Shown piece by piece: positions 21,601-29,149 of a stretch of DNA of 64,000 nt. The DNA comes from Planctomycetia bacterium (lineage in GTDB: Bacteria > Planctomycetota > Phycisphaerae > UBA1845 > Fen-1342): NCBI GenBank assembly GCA_015709575.1, contig CP054190.1, positions 1,858,616 through 1,922,615 on the forward strand, read 5' to 3'. The number at the start of each line of letters is the position of its first letter. The first letter of the stretch is position 1. The notes under the pieces were generated by a model. That model saw nothing but the letters and a program-made list of their open reading frames with translations. It did not search any database and was not told where the DNA came from. The translations under genes and the position numbers were made by a program.

Positions 21601-22014
21601 AACGGCCCGCTCATGCTCACCATCGCCGCGACTGGCGTGCCCGCTCCGACGTTCCAATGGCGTAAGGGCGGCGTGAACATCGGCGGCGAGAACGGCACGT
21701 CGCTGACCATCGACCCCGTGAGCGCGGCGGACGCCGGTTCGTACGACTGCGTGGTCAGCAATGCCTGCGGTTCGGTCACCAGTAATGCCGCGACCGTGAA
21801 CATCCAGCTCAAGGCCGACGCCAACTGCGACGGCGTGGTCAACAACTTCGACATCGACGCCTTCGTCCTGGCGATTGTCAGCGGGCAGGCGGCGTGGGAG
21901 GCGGTGTACTCCTGCAACTACGTCTGTGCCAATGACGTCAGCCGTGACGGTGTCGTCAATAATTTCGACATCGATCCGTTTGTGCAGTGCATCGTCTCGG
22001 GCGACTGCCCGTAG
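18616..22014 (+). CDS. Exported matrixin-like metalloprotease with PPC, seven Ig-like domains and dockerin-like tail
   Basis: 1,132 aa from the ATG at 18616; an ATG at 18610 abuts the GGAGGA and is less likely. Signal peptide (about 1-26), then a metalloprotease domain with the full zinc signature HELGHSLGMFH (residues about 266-276), the HExxHxxGxxH form of matrixins/metzincins. About 325-470 is a pre-peptidase C-terminal-type domain (DVDFYKFAITGSRTVSVTV ... GTYFVRVF). Seven Ig-like repeats of about 83 aa follow (about 475-1065), with conserved YQWRKGG and NACGS. The last 65 residues carry two acidic loops, DANCDGVVNNFDIDAFV and NDVSRDGVVNNFDIDPFV. Predicted role: secreted or surface endopeptidase; substrate unknown. 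A GC-rich hairpin follows. Confidence 0.9.
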   Translation: MHVRVMLLALIAAAGAVVLNSGSGRAVSPSPTLSTPAAAEVVARLTALRSDRAALGLFGKAQRGEKMASACIDGFRGACFAPGTSEEVIQQVSAFLISQWELQQAHNPAAREDGIAYFVTSGWSSQGTPIALTWSLVPDGLFIPSGVGEPGASSTLFNSMDLKFGGNRALWIQRIGQSFDRWAAVSGLSFTRVTNGTDDWDDGASWGSGNSAQRGHIRIASKVIDGSNGTLAYADFPSGGDIVLDSGENWQSSSNSHRFLRNVMMHELGHSLGMFHVCPLANTRLMEPLLITSFDGPRHDDIRAAHRLYGDDDESNDTSGTATDLGTLAAGGTINRGTLPNPLTGSNPANSSSLSLDAQADVDFYKFAITGSRTVSVTVTPVGQTYDNSQQNGNGSCSSGNQINSQSFGNLAIQLRDTNGSTVLASADVNPAGSGETISSFTLTAAGTYFVRVFTASALTQSQMYTLSVTATATCVQPSITSQPDSETLCVGSPVTFSVTATGTEPLSYQWRKGGVDIGGATSSSHTIPSVAAGDVGNYTVFISNACGNTTSAVATLSVQNPPGIVTQPSSAIACVGADSAFTVLASGGGLEYQWRKAGIDISGANSATLDKLNIQTADAGSYDCVVSNSCGSITTNSVNLTVRTPPVIVTHPSNEVGCVDDFVSLTVVAGGSTPRTFQWRKGGLPIGGATDSILDLVPLSASDAGTYDCVVTNSCGSAISNPAVVTVLAATVITDHPDPASACVGGMASFSVSATGQGTLSYQWKRNGTNVGTNSPTLTINPVGAGDAGNYTCVVTGECGPATSNAAALSISSGPSISEHPSNATPCVGQPAAFSVTASDATGYQWRKNTNPIGGANGPSYSIPSVVVGDAGSYDCVVSNACGSVISNAASLTISAGPSISAHPGNASACSGQPASFSVTANDATGYQWRKNTNPIGGANGPSYSIPSVVAGDAGSYDCVVSNACGSVTSNAATLAVDAGPQITLQPASATGCQNGPLMLTIAATGVPAPTFQWRKGGVNIGGENGTSLTIDPVSAADAGSYDCVVSNACGSVTSNAATVNIQLKADANCDGVVNNFDIDAFVLAIVSGQAAWEAVYSCNYVCANDVSRDGVVNNFDIDPFVQCIVSGDCP
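21058..21555 (+). repeat. Recent tandem duplication of one Ig-like domain
   Basis: Two adjacent in-frame units of exactly 249 bp (21058-21306 and 21307-21555) encode the fifth and sixth Ig-like domains of the metalloprotease. By eye about 70 of 83 residues agree, far more than any other pair, with long identical DNA stretches around the YQWRKN motif and many synonymous changes. Confidence 0.85.
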
Positions 22015-22056
22015 CGGTCGCCTGTAGCGCTTCGGTCAGGTCTGACGACTCATCAC

Positions 22057-22090
22057 GGGCCGCGGTCGGGACACCTCCTGGCCGCGGCCC
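22057..22090 (+). terminator. GC-rich hairpin after the metalloprotease gene
   Basis: Perfect 9-bp inverted repeat (22057-22065 with 22082-22090, GGGCCGCGG arms) 42 bp after the stop codon. There is no T-run, so it is either a non-canonical terminator or a 3'-end stabiliser. Confidence 0.4.
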
Positions 22091-22105
22091 GACTGTCGCG
22101 CTGCC

Positions 22106-23038
22106 ATGGGCCGACACAAGCGCGGTACGCTGGATGGCATGTGGTCCATGCCCCGATGGCAGACACTCGCCGCTGGTGCACTGGGCGCAGCGGCAGACCT
22201 CGTTGCCCCGCTGGTGTGTGCCGCCTGTCACACCTGGATCCCCAGCGGCGCAGGGCACCTGTGTTCTCCTTGTCAAACCGGGTTGGACCGGCTGGTGCGG
22301 TTGCCGCATTGCACGCGCTGCGGGCGGGCCGCACGGCGCGAGTCGATCCTCGAGCATGGGTGTGCGGCGTGCGACAGCGAGTCCCATTGGAATGTCGGCA
22401 ACGTCAGCGCGCTCGGTCCGTATCATGAGCCGCTGGCGACGATCGTGCGCGAGTTGAAGTATCGCGGCGACACGCGGTGCGCCGCGATCCTCGCCGGGCG
22501 GATGGCAGAGCGGCTCCGGCCCGAGCCGTGGCTGGCGACGGTCGATGCACTGGTGCCAGTGCCGATGCACTGGCTGCGGCGGCTACAGCGTCCATGTGCG
22601 CATGCAGCCGTCCTGGCCGATGCGCTGGCGAAAGCGCTGCGGTTGCCGTTGCTGCCGCTGGTCACGCGCGTTCGATACGCACCGAGCCAGACGCACATTC
22701 CGATCCGCACGCGGCGCTTCTCGAATGTCGCGGATTGCTTCGCGCTGGCTCACCCGGACGCCGTCCGCCGCGTACCGCGTCGTGATGCGCGGAGCCGCGG
22801 CCCGGTGCTGTGCATCGTTGATAATCTTCTGATGAGCGGCGCGACGGTTCACGAGGTCTCGCGCGTGCTGCGGGCCGGTGGGGCCGGTCGCGTGCACCTG
22901 GCGGTGGCGGCCCGCACGCGGAGCGACGGCGACGCGGCGGTTGCAGGCCTGCTGGCGGCGGAGGCGCACGGGACGGCCAGCGCAAGCAGTTCCGGCTGCG
23001 CTCCGGCCGATCAGCCGGATGAGCGTTTCATGCGGTAA
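22106..23038 (+). CDS. ComF-family phosphoribosyltransferase-like protein
   Basis: 310 aa. Two zinc-type cysteine clusters at the N-terminus (CAACHTW...CSPC and CTRCGRA...CAAC), then LKYRGDTRCAAILAGRMAE, DALVPVPMHWLRRLQR, and the PRPP-binding loop in the form VLCIVDNLLMSGATVHEV, diagnostic of ComF/GntX proteins. In transformable bacteria ComF helps handle incoming single-stranded DNA; elsewhere the role is unclear. The start is uncertain: ATG at 22106 or 22139 (MWSMPRWQ), neither with a strong ribosome binding site. The 3' end overlaps the convergent ruvA by 28 bp. The C-terminal tail of about 35 residues is low-complexity. Confidence 0.9.
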   Translation: MGRHKRGTLDGMWSMPRWQTLAAGALGAAADLVAPLVCAACHTWIPSGAGHLCSPCQTGLDRLVRLPHCTRCGRAARRESILEHGCAACDSESHWNVGNVSALGPYHEPLATIVRELKYRGDTRCAAILAGRMAERLRPEPWLATVDALVPVPMHWLRRLQRPCAHAAVLADALAKALRLPLLPLVTRVRYAPSQTHIPIRTRRFSNVADCFALAHPDAVRRVPRRDARSRGPVLCIVDNLLMSGATVHEVSRVLRAGGAGRVHLAVAARTRSDGDAAVAGLLAAEAHGTASASSSGCAPADQPDERFMR

Positions 23039-23634
23039 GCCGCACGGACGATTTCATCCGGCTCGGCCAGGCGCTCGTCCGATTCGACCGCGGCCGTAAT
23101 CCAGCGCTGCGCGTCCGCGCGGCGGTCACCCCATTGCATCAGGATTTCGAGCGCCAGTTGCTGGGCCGTGCTCAGTTCCGGCACCGGCGCGGTTTGCGGC
23201 TGACCTGCGCAGAATGCGGGGAGCCGCCCGCGCAGCTCGGTGATCATGCCGGCCGCGGTTTTACGCCCGATCTCCGGCAACGTTGTCAGGAAGCGCTCAT
23301 CGCCGCGCTCGATGGCTGCGGCGATCAGGTGCGTCGGCGCGCCCATCACGCGCAGCGCCTTGCGCGTGCTGATGCCCTTGACGCGCGTCAGCTCCTCGAA
23401 AAAGCGGCGGTCCGGCTCGGAGAGAAAGCCGATCAGCCGCGGCGTGAGATTGCCGCCGCCCAGCGCCCCTTCGAGATACAGGATTGTGTGCAACGTGATC
23501 TCGGACCCGACGCGGTGCGCCAACTCGGGAAGTCCGGAGGCGGGCGTCAGCAGTTCCAACCAGGTGCCACGCACATCCAGCAGAACGCTCTCTTCCTCGA
23601 CACCGCACACGCGACCGCTGATGCGCCGGATCAT
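23011..23634 (-). CDS. ruvA: Holliday junction branch migration protein RuvA
   Basis: 207 aa from the ATG at 23634. RuvA tetramers bind Holliday junctions and load the RuvB motor. Seen: N-terminal OB-fold MIRRISGRVCGVEEESVLLDV, helix-hairpin-helix segments FFEELTRVKGISTRKALRVM and FLTTLPEIGRKTAAGMITEL, an acidic/proline linker, and a C-terminal helical domain III. Translation is coupled to ruvC: the ATG overlaps the ruvC stop in ATGA. ruvB is not adjacent. Confidence 0.95.
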   Translation of the reverse strand: MIRRISGRVCGVEEESVLLDVRGTWLELLTPASGLPELAHRVGSEITLHTILYLEGALGGGNLTPRLIGFLSEPDRRFFEELTRVKGISTRKALRVMGAPTHLIAAAIERGDERFLTTLPEIGRKTAAGMITELRGRLPAFCAGQPQTAPVPELSTAQQLALEILMQWGDRRADAQRWITAAVESDERLAEPDEIVRAAYRMKRSSG

Positions 23635-24236
23635 CGCGCTGCCCCCTGCAACCCGTCGGCCGCACGCATCACCCGCCGCCGCCCGGGAGCGGACGCGCCG
23701 GGGCCGCTCCGCGGCAGGCGCAATCCGCACAGTCCGATCGCGATGGCGTCGGCCACATCGCTCGGCTCAGGCAGACGCGCCAGGCGGAGCGTTCCGGCAA
23801 CGGCGCGCTGAATCTGGGCCTTCGAGGCGTGGCCGCTTCCGGTAAGCGTCTTTTTTACACGGGTAGCGCCGACGCTGAGCACTTCCAGTCCGCGTCGCGC
23901 CGCCGTGACCAGCACCACGCCCCGGGCGTGTCCCATCAGAATCGCGGTTCGTGGGTGGGCGTAATGTGCGTACAGGTCTTCGCACACCAGCAGCGGCGGC
24001 CGGTGCGTCTCGATCAGCAGTTCCAGCGCTTCGGCCAGCGCGGCAAGTCGCCGGGCCAGAGGCTCGCGCGACGCCAGCCGGATGACGCCCGCTTCGACCA
24101 ATCGTGCTTCGCTGCGAGCGTCACGATCCAGCACCGCGTATCCGGTGCGGAGCAGGCCGGGGTCGATTCCCAGGACGCGCGGCGCCGGCGCGACCGGATC
24201 GGGCGCGACATTCACTCTCAGTCCGGCAGTGACCAT
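23631..24236 (-). CDS. ruvC: Crossover junction endodeoxyribonuclease RuvC
   Basis: 201 aa from the ATG at 24236; a few extra N-terminal residues precede the conserved VLGIDPGLLRTGYAVLD. RuvC resolves Holliday junctions made during recombination. Catalytic acidic residues are visible: D in GIDPG, E in LLVCEDLYAHYAHPRTA, and the D pair in SDVADAIAIGLC near the C-terminus; SVGATRVKKTLTGSGHASKAQIQ is the typical DNA-binding stretch. Overlaps ruvA by 4 bp. The C-terminal about 20 residues are basic and variable. Confidence 0.95.
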   Translation of the reverse strand: MVTAGLRVNVAPDPVAPAPRVLGIDPGLLRTGYAVLDRDARSEARLVEAGVIRLASREPLARRLAALAEALELLIETHRPPLLVCEDLYAHYAHPRTAILMGHARGVVLVTAARRGLEVLSVGATRVKKTLTGSGHASKAQIQRAVAGTLRLARLPEPSDVADAIAIGLCGLRLPRSGPGASAPGRRRVMRAADGLQGAAR

Positions 24237-24376
24237 TGGGGGCAATCTGGCCCGGATCGGCGGACGACGCAACCAGGGTGCGAAAAAACGTCCGCTCGGA
24301 GATTCGGGGTTTGCATGGAATTGTAAGGAGTCGTGCAGGCAGGCGGTAATGCCGGCGCGGGACGCCGGGTGGTTCG

Positions 24377-24382
24377 TATAAT
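24377..24382 (+). promoter_or_regulatory. Perfect -10 box upstream of the S41 protease gene
   Basis: TATAAT at 24377-24382, a rare consensus match in this GC-rich sequence. No convincing -35 at 16-18 bp. It would give a leader of about 65-70 nt. Confidence 0.4.
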
Positions 24383-24455
24383 GCGGGAGTCGGCGGCGGA
24401 GCGTTTCCGCGGATATCCGTCGCCGGTTTGCGCTGATTTCTCGAAAGGGAACACG

Positions 24456-26663
24456 ATGCGACTGCTTCGGCTCACGCCGCTGATGGCGTTGTTGTTGCTA
24501 CTCGGCCTGCCCTCCGCACCGGCGATCGGTGAGGGGCTGGGCGACGCCTACGCCAGGATTCTGAACGGCGACTATTCCGGCGGGCGCGACGCTGCGGTGT
24601 CCGCGGCGAAGGTGTCGGCGGAGGAGCCCGCGGCGAAGCGCGTGCTGGGCTGGCTGGACTCCTACTCGGCGATGTCCGAGGAGCGCGCCCGACTGCGGGA
24701 GGAGACGCTGGCGTGGAGCTCCGAGCAGGCGCAGAAGGCGCTGGCTGAGGATCGGCTGTTCCTGGCGCTGACGTTCACCGCGCGGGCGGCGCAGTACGCG
24801 ACGACGAAAGCAGAGTTTGCCGGCCAGGAGTGGGTGCAGGGGATCATCAACCAGTCTCGGCTGGAAGCCGCGCGGCTGGAGGCGGTCCCGCGCTGGCGCG
24901 ACGCCCTGAGCTACTACTTCCGCCTGGAACAGATTCTGGAGCGCAACCCGGAGCTGAAGGCGGCGCGTGAGCACGCCGCCCGGCACGCCCGGCTCGAGGC
25001 CGTCTACACCGACCAGAAGGCGGTGGAGCGGCGGATCAAGGGCGTGCGGCGCGAGATGCTGTACGAGGCGCTCCGAAAGATTGACGCTTATTATTTCGAG
25101 GCCCCGAAGCATCGCGTTCTGGCGCTGGCCGCGCTGGACAACCTCGACGCCATGCTGGAGACGCCGAAGCTGCAGCAGGTCTTCGACGGCCTTGCCAACG
25201 AGGACAGCCGCCGCAGCTTCACCGACGGGTTGCGCGAACTTCGCGCCGGGATCGAGCAGCGCGAGGCGTTGCCGCGAAAGGACTTTCAGCGGCTCTTCGA
25301 CGAAGTGGCGGAGCTGAACCGCCGCACGGTCGGCCTGCCGGATGAACTGATCGTCGTCGAGTTCACCGAGGGCGCCGTCTCCCGCCTCGATGACTTTTCA
25401 TCGATGATCTGGCCGGCGGATTCGAACGAGTTCGACAAGATGCTGACCGGCGACTTCTGCGGCGTCGGAATCTCGCTGGGCGTGGACGAGATTTCGAACC
25501 GCTTGAAGGTCGTCTCCCCGCTGGAAAATTCTCCGGCGCTGGAGGCCGGCATCCTTCCCAATGACCTGATCATTGAGGTCAACAGCGAGTCCACGAAGAA
25601 CTGGAGTACCGAAGACGCCGTCCGCCACATCACCGGCAAGCCGCAGACCTCCGTGACGCTGGTGATCTTCCGCCCATCGACCGGGCAGCGCCTCGAGTTT
25701 CCGCTGACGCGCCGTGAAATTCACCTGCGCAGCATCGAGGGGCACGCGCGAATGGCGGATGATCCCTCGCGTTGGAACTACATTGTCGATCCCGTTGAGG
25801 GCATTGCCTACATCCGCCTGACGAACTTTTCGCCGCGCAGCTCGGATGAGCTTGGTGCCGCGCTGCATGCGGCCCGTGAGCAGGGCATGAAGGGGCTGGT
25901 GCTGGACCTGCGCTACAACCCCGGCGGGCTGCTGGAGGCTGCCGTGGACATCGTGGCCAAGTTCATGCCCTCCGGCGAAGTGGTCATCACCCGCGGTCGC
26001 CAGGAGCGCCCGGAGCGCTACGAAGTCAGCGGCAAGGCCCCGTTCGCGGGTGTGCCCTTGATCGTGCTGGTGAACGAAGCGAGTGCGTCGGCGTCAGAGA
26101 TTCTCGCCGGAGCGTTTCGCGACCACGGTCGCGCGGTCGTTCTCGGCGAGCGCACCTTCGGCAAGGGCAGCGTTCAGAAGGTCATCCCGCTTGAGAACAA
26201 TCTCTTCGGTCGTGGCGCCGACCCGGGAGCGCGGATCAAGCTCACGACCTCGCTCTATTACCTTCCGAATGGCGGCACGCCGCACCGCTCGCCGGACGCC
26301 GAAGACTGGGGCGTGAACCCGGACTGGCAGATCGGCCTCACCCCGAAGGAAGCGGTGCAGGTGATCGAGTCGCGGCGTGATGCCGCGGTGCTGCGCAAGG
26401 AAGCAACTCCGGCGCCCGAGTTGAGCGAGGACGATCGACTGCGCAATCTCGAAGCGCTCAAGACAGAGCGCGACGCGGATGAGGACGAGCCGCTGCTGAG
26501 CGTGGCCGACATCGCGCTGATCGAGAGCGATCCGTTCAAGGCGGCGCGCGTCGACCCGCAACTCGAGTATGCGCTGCTGCATCTGCGGGCCAAGCTGGCC
26601 GCCAACGTGCCCTGGCCGAAGATCGCGGCCCGTGCCGCGGCACAATCGGCCAAGCTGCCGTAG
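24456..26663 (+). CDS. S41-family C-terminal processing protease
   Basis: 735 aa from the ATG at 24456, with a hydrophobic leader (LLRLTPLMALLLLLGLPSAP). Periplasmic Ser/Lys protease of the CtpA/tail-specific type that trims or degrades envelope proteins. The N-terminal about 300 residues are helical and TPR-like, without an obvious family. A PDZ domain follows (about 325-410: GVGISLGVDEISNRLKVV ... GILPNDLIIEVN), then the S41 core with GIAYIRLTNFSPRSSDEL, LVLDLRYNPGGLLEAAV, nucleophile Ser in NEASASASEI and Lys in RTFGKGSVQ. Intact catalytic dyad. Longer than usual (most are 400-550 aa) because of the N-terminal helical region. Sits alone between ruvC (divergent) and ispD. Confidence 0.92.
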   Translation: MRLLRLTPLMALLLLLGLPSAPAIGEGLGDAYARILNGDYSGGRDAAVSAAKVSAEEPAAKRVLGWLDSYSAMSEERARLREETLAWSSEQAQKALAEDRLFLALTFTARAAQYATTKAEFAGQEWVQGIINQSRLEAARLEAVPRWRDALSYYFRLEQILERNPELKAAREHAARHARLEAVYTDQKAVERRIKGVRREMLYEALRKIDAYYFEAPKHRVLALAALDNLDAMLETPKLQQVFDGLANEDSRRSFTDGLRELRAGIEQREALPRKDFQRLFDEVAELNRRTVGLPDELIVVEFTEGAVSRLDDFSSMIWPADSNEFDKMLTGDFCGVGISLGVDEISNRLKVVSPLENSPALEAGILPNDLIIEVNSESTKNWSTEDAVRHITGKPQTSVTLVIFRPSTGQRLEFPLTRREIHLRSIEGHARMADDPSRWNYIVDPVEGIAYIRLTNFSPRSSDELGAALHAAREQGMKGLVLDLRYNPGGLLEAAVDIVAKFMPSGEVVITRGRQERPERYEVSGKAPFAGVPLIVLVNEASASASEILAGAFRDHGRAVVLGERTFGKGSVQKVIPLENNLFGRGADPGARIKLTTSLYYLPNGGTPHRSPDAEDWGVNPDWQIGLTPKEAVQVIESRRDAAVLRKEATPAPELSEDDRLRNLEALKTERDADEDEPLLSVADIALIESDPFKAARVDPQLEYALLHLRAKLAANVPWPKIAARAAAQSAKLP

Positions 26664-26972
26664 GGAAGGACCGCGTCAGGTGCGGCCGATCACCGCCCGT
26701 TAAATGGGTAGCAGCCGGAGTCCGCCTCAGTCGCAGTTCGCGACCGGTCCGCCGACGCTCGTCCGTGCGAGTACGGGCAGCGATTTCTTCAACAGGATGC
26801 CGACCGCGACCCGGCCAGCTTGACGCGCTTGCCGCGGGTTCCATCGCGTATCGGCGGCGGTCGCGTCCCGCTCAGACGTCGCCCATCAGGATTGCACGCG
26901 CTGCGACGCGCGTTTACGGTGACCTCTCGTGATGGGCCGCGGCTGGCCCATTACCAGGAAGGAGCCGTCGTC
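26664..26972 (+). other. Intergenic leader between S41 protease and ispD
   Basis: 309 bp on the same strand as both neighbours. No gene. The clearest feature is a hairpin, ATGGGCC at 26932-26938 pairing with GGCCCAT at 26945-26951, ending a few bases before the AGGAAGGAG ribosome binding site of ispD; it might affect translation of that gene. Confidence 0.45.
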
Positions 26973-27710
26973 GTGGCCCGTTTCGCCGTCATCATTCCCG
27001 CCGCCGGCGCCGGCAAGCGCTTCGGCGGCGACGTGAAAAAACCATTCGCTCAACTGGACGGACGTCCCGTCTTCATCCGCTCGATCGAGATGTTCGTCAA
27101 TCGTCCGGATGTCGCCCAGACAATTCTGACCGTTACGCCCTCGGATTTCGACGTGGTGCGCGAGAAGTACGCCGCCAACATCATGATCATGGGGATCAAG
27201 CTGGTGCGCGGCGGAACGGAGCGCGTCGATTCCGTGCGCCTGGCGCTGGAGGCGCTCGACCCGGAAGTGGACTACGTAGCGGTGCACGACGCGGTGCGGC
27301 CGTGTGTGGCCGAATCGTGGATCGACGGTGTCTTCGCCGAAGCGCAGAAGAGCGGCGCTGCGATCCTGGCCGCGCCGCTGTCCGGCACGATCAAGCGCGT
27401 CAGCGCCGCCGGATTCGTAGATGCGACCGTGCCGCGCGAAGGGCTGTACGAGGCACAGACGCCGCAGGTCTTCTCGCGCGACCTGATCTGCCGGGCCTAC
27501 GCGGAAATGCCAACCGACTTTCGCCCGACGGACGATGCGTCGCTGGTGGAGCGGCTGGGGCACGCCGTCTCGATCGTCCAGACGGATCACCGCAACATCA
27601 AGATCACCCATCCGGGGGACATGTCGCTCGCACAGGCGTTGATGAAGGACTTTCAACGCAAGCCGCGCAGCGCCGGAGCGCTCAATCCCTTCGGCGAAGC
27701 GGAGTGGTAA
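26973..27710 (+). CDS. ispD: 2-C-methyl-D-erythritol 4-phosphate cytidylyltransferase
   Basis: 245 aa from a GTG at 26973, preceded by AGGAAGGAG; upstream in-frame codons look non-coding. Couples MEP with CTP to CDP-ME in the non-mevalonate isoprenoid pathway. Seen: ARFAVIIPAAGAGKRFGG (CTP loop), ERVDSVRLALEAL, VAVHDAVRPCV, LSGTIKRV, EAQTPQVFSRDL and TDDASLVERLG. The lysine motif after the loop reads KKPF rather than the enterobacterial PKQ[YF]. No ispF fusion or neighbour. Convergent with the GAF-SpoIIE gene. Confidence 0.93.
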   Translation: MARFAVIIPAAGAGKRFGGDVKKPFAQLDGRPVFIRSIEMFVNRPDVAQTILTVTPSDFDVVREKYAANIMIMGIKLVRGGTERVDSVRLALEALDPEVDYVAVHDAVRPCVAESWIDGVFAEAQKSGAAILAAPLSGTIKRVSAAGFVDATVPREGLYEAQTPQVFSRDLICRAYAEMPTDFRPTDDASLVERLGHAVSIVQTDHRNIKITHPGDMSLAQALMKDFQRKPRSAGALNPFGEAEW

Positions 27711-27835
27711 GGCTCCCGGCCGGGCGGCTGGGGGTCGCGCGAGACCGTTGACCGCGGTGCGGTGCGCGGAGCAGGCCCGCCGGCTGGCCGCTCTGGTCAG
27801 AGACATGGGGGCGCCGGGCGCGGCGTGATCCGCGC

Positions 27836-29119
27836 TCACCCGCCGTCGCATCGCCGCAGCACCACCGCGGTCAGGTCATCTGCGAAGCGGTCACTCCCGC
27901 CAAACGCCTGCACCTGCCCGCGCAGCGCGGCAATCAGAGCGGTCGACGCCGCGCCGCCGTGCTGATGCACGACCCGCGTGACGCGCTCTTCGCCGAACAG
28001 TTCACCTGCGGCATTTGCCGCCTCGAAGAATCCGTCGGTCAGCAGCACCAGCCGCGCGCCGGGGGCAAATTCAAACAGCTGCGCCGTGCCGATCGGCAGG
28101 TCGCCATCGACCGCCATCGGCAGACAGCTCGCGCCGCGCCGATCCACCCGCGATCCGTCGAACAGCAGCAGCGGCCCCTGTCCGCAGGAGTGGTAGTGCA
28201 ACTCGTGGCGGACGGGATCGAGGATGCCGAAAAAGGCCGTGACAAATCCCTCGTCGGCCAGGTCATCCGCCAGCAGCCGGTTGACGTGCTCCACGATTCG
28301 CTGCAGGTCGGTCGTCGCCCCCAGCAGTCCGCGAATCATCGAGCGGGCGGATGCGATCACCAGCGCCGGACCGATGCCGTGCCCGCTGGCGTCGGCCATC
28401 AGCACGGCCAGCCGCCCGTCTGCCAGCGGAATAAAGTCGAAGCAGTCGCCGCCGGTTTCGTCGGCCGGTTGATTCCACCCGCTGATGTCGTAGCCCGGCA
28501 CTGTCGGCGGGCGGCGGGGAAACTGCTTTTGCTGGATGCGCTGCGCGATGTCGAGGTCGCGCTTCATCCGCTGCTTCTCGGCGAACTGCTCGAGCAGCGC
28601 GTGGCGGTGAAGAGCCACGCCGACCTGCGCGCTGAGGGTGCGCGCGATGAATTCGTCATGCGCGTCAAACGGCCCGCCGGCCTTGTTCAGGGCCTGCAGC
28701 ACGCCGTAGAGCTGCCCGTCGATGCTCTCGAGCGGAAAGGTCAGCACGTTGCGCGTCCGGTAGCCGGTCTGACGGTCCACCTGCGGGTTGAAGCGCGCGT
28801 CTGCGTAAGCGTCCGGCACGTTCACGACGGTCCGCCCCGTCGCCGCCGCGCCGGCCAGCCCGCGATCCGCGGCGAAGCGCAGCTCCTCCAGTCCCGTGCC
28901 GACCCGGCAATACAACTCGTTGGCGGAGGCGTCGTACAGAAAAATCGTCGCCCGCTCGCAGTGCAGCACGCCGCACGCGGCTTCGACCGTCATCGCCAGC
29001 AGGGCGTCGAGGTCGAGCGACCCAGCCAGGCGGCGCGTGATTTCCAGAACGCGCTCATATTGCGCGGCACGGCGCGCCGCGCTCGACAGGTCGCCGTCCT
29101 GGCGGTCGTCAGCGGACAT
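27836..29119 (-). CDS. GAF-domain SpoIIE-type PP2C phosphatase
   Basis: 427 aa from the ATG at 29119 (GGGTGG just upstream); a GTG at 29128 would add three residues. Likely a stress-signalling Ser/Thr phosphatase controlled by a GAF sensor. GAF domain about 20-170 (GVLHCERATIFLYD ... GQLYGVLQALNK), a linker helix with RDLDIAQRIQQKQFP, then the PPM/SpoIIE domain (about 220-425) with metal-binding ETGGDCFDFIPL, LMADASGHGIGPAL and the final DRFADDLTAVVLRR. All metal Asp residues appear present. No membrane segment, so cytoplasmic. Last gene of a minus-strand run, 30 bp after ileS. Its target, often an anti-sigma-factor antagonist, is not in the window. Confidence 0.92.
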   Translation of the reverse strand: MSADDRQDGDLSSAARRAAQYERVLEITRRLAGSLDLDALLAMTVEAACGVLHCERATIFLYDASANELYCRVGTGLEELRFAADRGLAGAAATGRTVVNVPDAYADARFNPQVDRQTGYRTRNVLTFPLESIDGQLYGVLQALNKAGGPFDAHDEFIARTLSAQVGVALHRHALLEQFAEKQRMKRDLDIAQRIQQKQFPRRPPTVPGYDISGWNQPADETGGDCFDFIPLADGRLAVLMADASGHGIGPALVIASARSMIRGLLGATTDLQRIVEHVNRLLADDLADEGFVTAFFGILDPVRHELHYHSCGQGPLLLFDGSRVDRRGASCLPMAVDGDLPIGTAQLFEFAPGARLVLLTDGFFEAANAAGELFGEERVTRVVHQHGGAASTALIAALRGQVQAFGGSDRFADDLTAVVLRRCDGG

Positions 29120-29149
29120 GGGTACCACCCGCGGCCGGGGCGGCCGCGA

